The translations under genes and the position numbers were made by a program. A stretch of DNA of 9,936 bases from a bacterium (GTDB lineage Bacteria > Margulisbacteria > Marinamargulisbacteria > SXXA01): NCBI GenBank assembly GCA_018402095.1, contig JAGYJO010000048.1, forward strand, positions 1-9,936, in the 5' to 3' direction. Below are positions 1 through 6,400 of this stretch, piece after piece. The notes under the pieces are model-generated. The model was not told the origin of the DNA and ran no database searches. It worked only from the letters and a program-made list of their open reading frames with translations. Each line of letters begins with the position of its first letter. The stretch's first letter is position 1.

Positions 1-813
1 TGCATCATCATGGGGTAAATCACGAATAGCGGCACGGGCAGCGGGGGACAAGACGGTAACGCCGTCATAAAATCCCGGGATTTGCACCACGCCGTCTGAA
101 TCTTTGAATGTCGTCATAAGCCGAGACAGTTCCAATAAGACATTGGGAACAGCTCCCCCGTGTTGCCCCGAATGCAGATCCGTATTGGCCACCCGCAGCG
201 TTATTTCGGTATAGAGCAAGCCACGCAAACTGGTACAGAGAGACGGTCTATCCTCAGCGATCATCGGCGTATCGGACACCAAGGCAATGTCGGCCTTAAG
301 GCGGTCCTTGTTAGCCACAATAAAAGGCTGAAGGTTGGGACTACCGATTTCCTCCTCACCTTCGATCAGGATCTTGATATTGACGGGCGGCTTCCCTACC
401 GTTTCCGAATAGGCTTTGAGCGCCCGTATATGGCAATAGATTTGGCCTTTGTCATCACTAGCCCCTCTGGCATAGAGCTGCCCATCTCGAATGGTTGGTA
501 CAAAGGCCGGCGTCTCCCAGAGGCTTAATGGTTCGGGGGGTTGGACATCATAATGGCCATAGATCAACACCGTCGGCAACGCAGGATCCACCACCCATTC
601 CGCATAAACAATGGGGTGCCCTGGCGTGTCAATTATCTCAACAGTAGAAAACCCTGCATCTATTAACAATGTTCGGGTATACTCAGCACAAGAGATTACG
701 GTTTGTACATGTGACGGATTGGTACTCACGCTCTCAAAGGACAACCACTGAATCAAGGGCTCCAAGTGACAGTGTGTCGTTTCTTTTATCCAAGCGATAG
801 GGGTGGTTGACAT
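1..813 (-). CDS. M20-family metallodipeptidase, N-terminal part (cut by window edge)
   Basis: This is a zinc-dependent cytosolic dipeptidase of the M20 family (carnosinase/CNDP2-like dipeptidase branch), expected to hydrolyse short peptides. The reverse strand is open from the ATG at 811-813 to the window edge, giving 271 residues of a protein that is usually about 450 long. Visible motifs are LIYGHYDVQPPEP (83-95, metal-binding H87 and D89), ARGASDDKGQ (115-124, bridging D120), EGEEEIGSP (151-159, catalytic-base E154 and metal ligand E155), D181 in VSDTP, and DLHSGQHGG (212-220) with H214 in the dimerisation-domain region. These match the CNDP2 pattern by position. The last metal histidine lies beyond the window. 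The start is supported by GAGAGG (complement of 823-828) nine bases upstream. There is no signal peptide. It is transcribed divergently from the response regulator, with only 66 bp between them. The exact substrate cannot be told. Confidence 0.93.
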   Translation of the reverse strand, partial: MSTTPIAWIKETTHCHLEPLIQWLSFESVSTNPSHVQTVISCAEYTRTLLIDAGFSTVEIIDTPGHPIVYAEWVVDPALPTVLIYGHYDVQPPEPLSLWETPAFVPTIRDGQLYARGASDDKGQIYCHIRALKAYSETVGKPPVNIKILIEGEEEIGSPNLQPFIVANKDRLKADIALVSDTPMIAEDRPSLCTSLRGLLYTEITLRVANTDLHSGQHGGAVPNVLLELSRLMTTFKDSDGVVQIPGFYDGVTVLSPAARAAIRDLPHDDA

Positions 814-831
814 ATTTTTTAACCTCTCAAA

Positions 832-861
832 TTGACATTCATAAGTCACCGTACGTAAACT
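832..861 (+). promoter_or_regulatory. Putative sigma-70-type promoter for the response-regulator operon
   Basis: A perfect -35 hexamer TTGACA (832-837) is followed after 18 bases by TAAACT (856-861), a 4/6 match to the -10 consensus. The predicted start near 868 falls at the ribosome-binding site of the response-regulator gene, so the untranslated leader would be only about a dozen bases. The perfect -35 is the strongest evidence; the long spacer and weak -10 would make it modest or activator-dependent. Confidence 0.45.
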
Positions 862-866
862 GTGAA
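838..866 (-). promoter_or_regulatory. Putative sigma-70-type promoter for the dipeptidase gene
   Basis: On the reverse strand, TTCACA (complement of 861-866) lies 17 bases before TATGAA (complement of 838-843). This gives a 5/6 match to the -35 consensus and 4/6 to the -10. Transcription would begin near 831, leaving a short leader that contains the GAGAGG ribosome-binding site. It overlaps the opposing plus-strand promoter-like sequence almost completely. It was found by eye only. Confidence 0.4.
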
Positions 867-867
867 A

Positions 868-873
868 AAGGAG
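868..873 (+). promoter_or_regulatory. Ribosome-binding site that sets the response-regulator start
   Basis: AAGGAG lies six bases before the ATG at 880. It also lies inside the extended frame that opens with the GTG at 862, so a start at 862 would place the Shine-Dalgarno sequence within the coding region. This argues for the ATG at 880. Confidence 0.8.
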
Positions 874-879
874 TCCTTC

Positions 880-1281
880 ATGATCAATACTGACACAAGC
901 CGGACAATTTTGGTGGTAGACGACGACCCTTCGATCACGTCTATCTTTGAATTTATTCTACAACAAGCGGGCTACAACACCATCACCACATCATCAGGCT
1001 ATGAGTGTGTCGAGGTCGTGAAATCCAGCCAGCCTGTAGACATCATCTTCTTGGATCTCAAGATGCCAGGTCTTTCCGGCATAGAAACATACAGAGAAAT
1101 ACAAAAAAACAGACCCAGCGTACTGGTAGTTCTTATGACAGGATTCACTGTCGATGATTTTCTCAAAGATGCTTTCGAGCTGGGCGCTTACGGCGTCATC
1201 TACAAACCTTTTGATGTCGAAGAAGTGCTCTCCATTATCTCAAAAATAACCCACCTGCCACAGAGCCATACGCTAAGATAG
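880..1281 (+). CDS. Stand-alone response-regulator receiver (CheY-like)
   Basis: This is a single receiver domain of 133 residues with no output domain. It should be phosphorylated on an aspartate by a histidine kinase and act through protein contacts. The acidic pocket is VVDDDPS (12-18, D14-D16), the phospho-acceptor is D59 in FLDLKMPG, the switch threonine is T87 in MTG and the conserved lysine is K109 in YKPF. All canonical receiver residues are present, so it looks active. After K109 only a short helix and a polar tail (LPQSHTLR) follow. The start at 880 was chosen over the in-frame GTG at 862 because of AAGGAG at 868-873. Only seven bases separate it from the large GAF/PAS/SpoIIE gene, suggesting it works with that protein. 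No histidine kinase with an H-box is seen in the window, so the phosphodonor is unknown. Confidence 0.93.
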   Translation: MINTDTSRTILVVDDDPSITSIFEFILQQAGYNTITTSSGYECVEVVKSSQPVDIIFLDLKMPGLSGIETYREIQKNRPSVLVVLMTGFTVDDFLKDAFELGAYGVIYKPFDVEEVLSIISKITHLPQSHTLR

Positions 1282-1288
1282 CACAACA

Positions 1289-4200
1289 ATGAACCATCTC
1301 ACCCCACCCTCTCTCAAAGCTGTCCATGATGTCATCAGTACATTAAAGGAAAAGGTGGTGGCCAGAGAAACAATCATCAAAAAGTTCTGCACCGCGATCA
1401 CCCATGGCATTGGGTTTCCCGATATTAGCTTGATACTCTTCAACACCACCGACGACTCCACCCTACTCGCACACAGCACACTAGACCCCAGCTGGGTCAT
1501 CCCCATACAAGAACGCGAATGGTTGTTCAAACAAGCAAAAAAAGCCTTGGAATCCATCCGTTACATTTCAGACCGAGATACCCAATCGTTCACAGACAAA
1601 AACCAATTGGAAGAAGACATCGCGCACTTTCAGTTTGATTGTCGCGATAGTATCTACATCACCATGCTTTCTGATGACACCCAAGTCCTCGGGATCGCCG
1701 TCATTCATGGCTGGCGTGAAAAGCGACACCTCGACAAAGACCCGGCCTTCCAAGAACGTCTCAAATTATTAGCACCCTTGAGCGAAGCCACCGCCATCGC
1801 CCTAGACAATCTATTGGTACACCAACGCATCGAAGGCCTACTCTCTGACAAGCGCGAGCTCAAAGAACGCATCCAGCGCGACGAACAAGACCTCAAGCGC
1901 AGACTGCTGGAATTAACGGTACTCTACGACACATCCAATAGCCTCGGTTATTCACTCAACTACACCCAAATCGTCGGCATTGTCATGGATGCCCTTGCCA
2001 AAGTATTGCACTTTGATATTTGCACCATCTTTTTGCTGGACTTCCTACCTGGCGGTGAAATCATCACCCGCGTTAGCCGCGAAGTTGATCCCGATTTCAT
2101 CAAAAGCGCACAAACCAACATCATGGCCGCCACCAGCCCCTTCATCAAACGCACCATTGACCCTGAGAACGTCAAATCCACTGTGAGCCTGGTCGAAATC
2201 CCCCACATCAAGATAGAAAACCCGCCCATCATGCGGTCTTTCGCAAATGTTCCGTTGATCTTCAAGGAAGAAGTCATCGGTATGTTGAACGTCTGCTCCA
2301 CATTGCGAAACGCATTCACCCGCAATGAAATGACCTTTCTCCACACCATGGCCAACCAACTTTCAGCCAATCTCGGCAGGCTCAAAATCATTAAGCGTCT
2401 TGAAAAATCCAAAATGGATGCCGTCATCCGAAGCATGACCGACGGCGTCATCATGATGGACAGCACAGACCGTCTAGAAATCATCAACCCCGCAGCACAA
2501 GACATGCTACGCATCAAACATCCGTCAACGGAAGCGGTCCTCGAGCGTCTGAGTCAGATGAAAATCCAAAAAACATACTGGGAAACATCCGAATCGGGGA
2601 ACCCGTCTCTCGAACAAGAAATCAGCTACAAAGGAACTTTTTTCTCCGTCAACATCGTCCCTGTTTTCGACAGCGACGACACCCATGTGGGTACCGTCAT
2701 GGTTTTTCGAGACTTCACCGAACTCCACAAAATGAACAAGGTCAATTCACAACGACTCGAAGTCATTTCAAAGGTAGACGCCATTATCAAATCTATCAGT
2801 GATCTTGATGGGCTACTCTCATTGCTCATGGACTTCATCATGACCGTCGCAAATGCCGAAATGGGCGCTATCCAGCTCCTCGATGGTCGTAATTTCCAGA
2901 CCCGTGTCCACGCCAATTTCCCTGACAAAATACGACGTGAGTACAAGTTTATTTCTGGGGAAACCATTTCGGAATACACCGCCAAAAACAGAAACATTTC
3001 CCTGATCGAAAACTATCTGCACAACCCCAAAGTGAACCATCAGGTCAAAATCCTCATCGACAGCTACATCTGCATTCCCATCATGGTCAAAGATCACAGC
3101 ATCGGATTGCTCAACATTGCACGCAAATACGGCACAGACCAACCCGCGTGGTCCGCTGACGACATCAAAACATTGACCACGATCACAAACCTGTCCGGCA
3201 CAGCCATTTACAATGCCATTCTGTACCAAGAAACACTCAAAAAACAAAAGCTCGATCAAGAGCTCAAAGTGGCCAATGAAATCCAAACCAAACTACTTCC
3301 CGAAATCATTCCGCAACCACCAGGCGCATCCATCGGTGCCATCTCGGTGCCCGCACGGGAAATTGGTGGTGACTATTACGATTTTTTCGAATTGGAAAAT
3401 GGCCACCTGGGTATTTGCATCGCCGATATCGTCGGAAAAGGGGTCCCGGCAGGCCTCTATATGGCCATGCTCAAAAGCATTCTACACACCCACCTCATGT
3501 CCATATTCTCCCCCAAAGAAGCACTAGAAAAAATCAACACGCTCCTCTTTCGTGATCCCGTCATCCAAAAATTCGTCCCTCTTTTCTACGCTATATTTGA
3601 CCCCGCACAAAAAACACTGACCTATGCCAACGCAGGACATGAGCCGGCCACTATTTTCAGAGACACCCAAATCATCACGCTAGATACATCCGGCTTCCCA
3701 CTCGGTGCATTACCCGACTCCAGCTACGAGGAAAAAACAATAACCCTCCAGGAAGCAGACACCCTACTGCTTTTCACCGATGGCTTCATTGAATCCCGCA
3801 ACAACAAAGGACTACGTTTCAATATCGACCAAGTACAGGCGCTGGTCAAACACACCCCCGACATTTCCAGTACAGTGTTCCTAGACAAGCTCTACACCCA
3901 ACTCAAACAGCACTTGGAGCCCCTCGAAGCCAGCGACGATGTCACGGTCGTAGCGATCCGCATCAACACAGCCCAAACGACTGAAGAAGAAAGCCCCCTA
4001 AGGGTCAAAAAAATCCGCGTCACCAGCGCCAAACGCTTTGTGAAACGTATCCGAATTGAGACCGAATCCATTGCCACAGAGATGGGTTTTTCGGATGAAG
4101 ACATCTTCAATCTCAAGCTCGCGATCAACGAAGCCCAGGCCAATGTAATAGAGCATGCTTACTTTGGAAGCGAGAAAGGTGATATATTGTTTGAGTTCAG

Positions 4201-4429
4201 GGTTTTTTCAGATCGTTTGGAAATTCTCATCAAAGATTTTGGTCCAGGCCTCGGATCAAAAAGCATTAAAGGTGAAGAGCATTTGGACGAATTGGAAGGA
4301 TCTGGACTAGGGGTTTATCTGATCAAAACGATGATGGATAATGTCAAATACAATCGAACCTCCAAAGTAGGTACAGAACTTTGTCTTACGAAATATCTCA
4401 AAAAAGGAGCTGCACATGGAAATCATTAA
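1289..4429 (+). CDS. Multidomain GAF-GAF-PAS-GAF-SpoIIE phosphatase-RsbW-like ATPase
   Basis: This 1046-residue protein has no membrane segment or signal peptide and should be a cytosolic sensor-switch. I read, in order: a weak GAF-like region (about 17-175); a charged coiled coil (about 176-215); GAF (220-365); PAS (372-480, with DGVIMMDSTDRLEIINPAAQ at 385-404); GAF (490-645); a linker helix (645-670, ending VANEIQTKLLP); a SpoIIE/RsbU PP2C phosphatase (about 670-892); and a C-terminal RsbW-like GHKL ATPase (about 905-1038). Phosphatase metal motifs are visible: REIGGDYYDFF (690-700, D695), IADIVGKGVPAGLYMA (711-726, D713), NAGHEPA (781-787), LFTDGFIES (828-836, D831) and DDVTVV (883-888). 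The ATPase has NEAQANVIEHAY (947-958), DFGPGLG (983-989) and GSGLGVYLIK (1004-1013). There is no histidine-kinase H-box. The likely partner is the overlapping STAS gene: the phosphatase would remove a phosphate that the RsbW-like domain adds. No clear Shine-Dalgarno precedes the ATG at 1289, so coupling to the receiver gene is likely. Domain limits are estimates; the first GAF-like region is the least certain. Confidence 0.92.
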   Translation: MNHLTPPSLKAVHDVISTLKEKVVARETIIKKFCTAITHGIGFPDISLILFNTTDDSTLLAHSTLDPSWVIPIQEREWLFKQAKKALESIRYISDRDTQSFTDKNQLEEDIAHFQFDCRDSIYITMLSDDTQVLGIAVIHGWREKRHLDKDPAFQERLKLLAPLSEATAIALDNLLVHQRIEGLLSDKRELKERIQRDEQDLKRRLLELTVLYDTSNSLGYSLNYTQIVGIVMDALAKVLHFDICTIFLLDFLPGGEIITRVSREVDPDFIKSAQTNIMAATSPFIKRTIDPENVKSTVSLVEIPHIKIENPPIMRSFANVPLIFKEEVIGMLNVCSTLRNAFTRNEMTFLHTMANQLSANLGRLKIIKRLEKSKMDAVIRSMTDGVIMMDSTDRLEIINPAAQDMLRIKHPSTEAVLERLSQMKIQKTYWETSESGNPSLEQEISYKGTFFSVNIVPVFDSDDTHVGTVMVFRDFTELHKMNKVNSQRLEVISKVDAIIKSISDLDGLLSLLMDFIMTVANAEMGAIQLLDGRNFQTRVHANFPDKIRREYKFISGETISEYTAKNRNISLIENYLHNPKVNHQVKILIDSYICIPIMVKDHSIGLLNIARKYGTDQPAWSADDIKTLTTITNLSGTAIYNAILYQETLKKQKLDQELKVANEIQTKLLPEIIPQPPGASIGAISVPAREIGGDYYDFFELENGHLGICIADIVGKGVPAGLYMAMLKSILHTHLMSIFSPKEALEKINTLLFRDPVIQKFVPLFYAIFDPAQKTLTYANAGHEPATIFRDTQIITLDTSGFPLGALPDSSYEEKTITLQEADTLLLFTDGFIESRNNKGLRFNIDQVQALVKHTPDISSTVFLDKLYTQLKQHLEPLEASDDVTVVAIRINTAQTTEEESPLRVKKIRVTSAKRFVKRIRIETESIATEMGFSDEDIFNLKLAINEAQANVIEHAYFGSEKGDILFEFRVFSDRLEILIKDFGPGLGSKSIKGEEHLDELEGSGLGVYLIKTMMDNVKYNRTSKVGTELCLTKYLKKGAAHGNH

Positions 4430-4820
4430 GTCTTCAGTCCACCCTCAAATCATCAAGGTTGAAATTGGTGCAGAATACAACGAAAGCCAAAAGAAGGTCA
4501 CAGGCACTGTCGAGCTAGATATCGAAAATCAAGCTCACTTTGTAGACGTGATCAATGGCATTTTCGAAGAAGGACGCGTCTACGTCGTGGTCGATATGCA
4601 GCATGTGAGCTACATCGACTCATCTGGACTGTGGGCCCTATTCGAAGGACACAAAAAAGCAGCCCAAAAAAGCGGCAAACTTGTTTTATTGCAGCCAACA
4701 AAGGATGTCAAACGGGTCCTAGACATCACCAAGATGTCCTCCAAAATCCAAGTCTTCTCCGAAGAAGCACCCGCTATCGCACAACTCATCAGTGACTCGG
4801 AGCTCGTAGATCCCGAATGA
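4416..4820 (+). CDS. STAS-domain anti-sigma-factor antagonist (RsbV/SpoIIAA-like)
   Basis: This 134-residue STAS protein is the expected substrate of the upstream phosphatase/kinase. In Bacillus-type partner switching, the unphosphorylated form binds the anti-sigma kinase and the phosphorylated form does not. The phosphorylation loop is VSYIDSSGLWALFEGHK (64-80); by alignment to SpoIIAA Ser58 the phospho-acceptor should be S69. Strand-forming VTGTVEL (28-34) and VYVVVDM (55-61) before it and KLVLLQP (88-94) after it fit the STAS fold. It is a little longer than SpoIIAA (about 117), mainly at the N terminus. AAGGAG (4404-4409) lies six bases before the ATG. It overlaps the upstream gene by 14 bases and the lysS start by four (ATGA), so translation of all three is probably coupled. 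Its final partner (a sigma factor or another effector) is not in the window. Confidence 0.93.
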   Translation: MEIIKSSVHPQIIKVEIGAEYNESQKKVTGTVELDIENQAHFVDVINGIFEEGRVYVVVDMQHVSYIDSSGLWALFEGHKKAAQKSGKLVLLQPTKDVKRVLDITKMSSKIQVFSEEAPAIAQLISDSELVDPE

Positions 4821-6316
4821 GTAGCGACACCCCACAAACAGCAGAAGCCCACATTACAGAAGAAGAAACCAGACTCCAAAAAGTACAAGACCTTCGTGCC
4901 GCAGGATACGAGCCTTACGGATATACCTATGACAACAAAAACCCCATAGGCGACGTGGTCTCCACCTATGAAGCACTAGGTCCAGAAGCCCACTCCGAAG
5001 ATGTCGTGAGCATAGCAGGCCGCATCATGGCCAAACGGGGCCACGGCAAAGCCATTTTTGGAAACATTCGCGATATCAGCGGCAGCGTTCAGGTTTATGC
5101 CACGATCAACACATTGGGCGAAGACACGTATGCCCACCTCCTCAGCCTCGACGTTGGCGACATCGTCGGCATCACAGGCAAACCCTTTCGCTCGAAACGT
5201 GGGGAGCTAACCATCGCAATCGCGACCATCACCTTGCTCACGAAGGCCATCCACCCCCTCCCTGAAAAATATCACGGTCTTCAAAACAAGGAGATGCGTT
5301 ACCGCAGACGCTATGTCGATCTCATCGCAAACCCTGAGGTCAGAGATGTTTTCAAAACACGGTCAACCGTGTTGCACCAAATCCGAAATATGCTCCACGA
5401 CCAAGACTTCATGGAAGTGGAAACACCTGTACTCAATACGGTCTATGGTGGCGCATCCGCAAGACCCTTCACCACACATCACAACGAATTGGAACAAGAT
5501 CTTTTCCTTCGTATTTCGCTAGAGCTACCGCTCAAAAGACTACTCGTTGGCGGCTTCGAACGCATTTTCGAAATCGGACACGTGTTCAGAAACGAAGGGA
5601 TTTCTTTCAAGCACAATCCTGAGTACACCCTCATGGAAATCTACCAAGCTTACGCGGATTATCATGACATGATGCGTCTCACAGAAACCATGATAGCGGG
5701 TCTCGTCCATCGCATTCATGGCCGTTACGACATTGTGTATCAAGGCCAAGCCCTAGACTTCACGCCCCCATTCAAACGGCTTACCTTGGGCGATGCGCTC
5801 CAAGAGCATGCCGGTGTTTCCATCACAGACTCCGACGAGGTCCTCCTCAAAAAAGCACTGTCTTTGGGTCTGGAAATTCACCAAGAACCCCTACGTGGCG
5901 AATTGATCAACTTCATTTATGACAAAGCCGTCGAATCCCATTTGATCCAACCTGTTTTCATCTTGGACTATCCGTGGGAAACCTCACCCCTAGCCAAACG
6001 CAAACGGGACGACAAAAATCTCGTGGAGCGTTTTGAGCTCATCATCAACAAAATGGAAGTGGCCAATGCCTTCTCTGAGCTCAATGATCCCATCGAGCAA
6101 CATGCACGACTCATGGAGCAAGAAAAAGCCAGAGAGTCCGGTTGGGACGAAGCCCATGTCATGGATGAAGACTTCGTTCTTGCTTTGAAATATGGGATGC
6201 CTCCCGCTGCAGGCTTGGGCATCGGCATCGACCGCGTGGTCATGTTGCTCACCGATCAAGCGTCTATCCGCGACGTTCTCTTCTTCCCCCATATGAGAGA
6301 TAGCCATGTCCAATAA
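4817..6316 (+). CDS. lysS: Lysyl-tRNA synthetase, class II
   Basis: This cytosolic enzyme attaches lysine to tRNA-Lys using ATP. The 499 residues match the usual length (about 500). An N-terminal OB-fold anticodon-binding domain spans about 64-145 (GRIMAKRGHGKAIFGNIRD at 68-86). The class II catalytic core follows: motif 1 around FMEVETPVL (198-206, P204), then GGASARPFTTHHNELEQDLF (211-230), motif 2 FRNEGISFKHNPEYTLME (257-274), and motif 3 GLGIGIDRVVMLL (466-478, R473). YPWETSPLAKR (385-395) corresponds to the family's YPxEISPLAKR. The active-site motifs look intact. The ATG at 4817 overlaps the STAS stop codon as ATGA. The only Shine-Dalgarno-like sequence is CGGAG at 4798-4802, rather far upstream, so lysS probably relies on translational coupling to the signalling gene. 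The next gene begins 84 bp downstream. Confidence 0.97.
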   Translation: MSSDTPQTAEAHITEEETRLQKVQDLRAAGYEPYGYTYDNKNPIGDVVSTYEALGPEAHSEDVVSIAGRIMAKRGHGKAIFGNIRDISGSVQVYATINTLGEDTYAHLLSLDVGDIVGITGKPFRSKRGELTIAIATITLLTKAIHPLPEKYHGLQNKEMRYRRRYVDLIANPEVRDVFKTRSTVLHQIRNMLHDQDFMEVETPVLNTVYGGASARPFTTHHNELEQDLFLRISLELPLKRLLVGGFERIFEIGHVFRNEGISFKHNPEYTLMEIYQAYADYHDMMRLTETMIAGLVHRIHGRYDIVYQGQALDFTPPFKRLTLGDALQEHAGVSITDSDEVLLKKALSLGLEIHQEPLRGELINFIYDKAVESHLIQPVFILDYPWETSPLAKRKRDDKNLVERFELIINKMEVANAFSELNDPIEQHARLMEQEKARESGWDEAHVMDEDFVLALKYGMPPAAGLGIGIDRVVMLLTDQASIRDVLFFPHMRDSHVQ

Positions 6317-6353
6317 TGGCGCGTATGGGGCCCTTCTGCCCTGCACACTCACA

Positions 6354-6374
6354 CCAAAGGCATTAACCCTTTGG
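6354..6374 (+). other. Stem-loop in the lysS-secD spacer
   Basis: CCAAAGG (6354-6360) and CCTTTGG (6368-6374) form a perfect seven-base stem around a CATTAAC loop. No T-run follows, so it is not a classic intrinsic terminator. It lies ten bases before the secD ribosome-binding site. It could protect or process the mRNA, or be a remnant of a regulator site; no function can be assigned. Confidence 0.45.
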
Positions 6375-6384
6375 ACCCCACGAT

Positions 6385-6391
6385 AAAGGAG
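6385..6391 (+). promoter_or_regulatory. Ribosome-binding site that sets the secD start
   Basis: AAAGGAG lies nine bases before the ATG at 6401. An in-frame TTG at 6371 would extend the protein by ten polar residues (DPTIKESSP), but this site would then be inside the gene, and SecD proteins normally start just before the first membrane segment. The ATG at 6401 is preferred. Confidence 0.8.
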
Positions 6392-6400
6392 TCGTCCCCC

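Noticed and set aside
160..528. Plus-strand open frame of 122 codons opposite the dipeptidase
   Set aside because: It lies fully antisense to a reading frame with all M20 catalytic motifs, and its own translation shows no recognisable domain.
862..879. GTG at 862 as an earlier start for the response regulator
   Set aside because: The AAGGAG ribosome-binding site (868-873) would fall within the gene, and the ATG at 880 has ideal spacing and normal receiver length.
4019..4429. Histidine kinase reading of the C-terminal ATPase of the large protein
   Set aside because: There is no dimerisation helix with a phospho-accepting histidine before it; the fold motifs follow a SpoIIE-type phosphatase and match the RsbW-like GHKL group.
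6371..6400. TTG at 6371 as an earlier start for secD
   Set aside because: It lies in the stem-loop, adds ten polar residues before TM1, and the AAAGGAG at 6385-6391 clearly serves the ATG at 6401.
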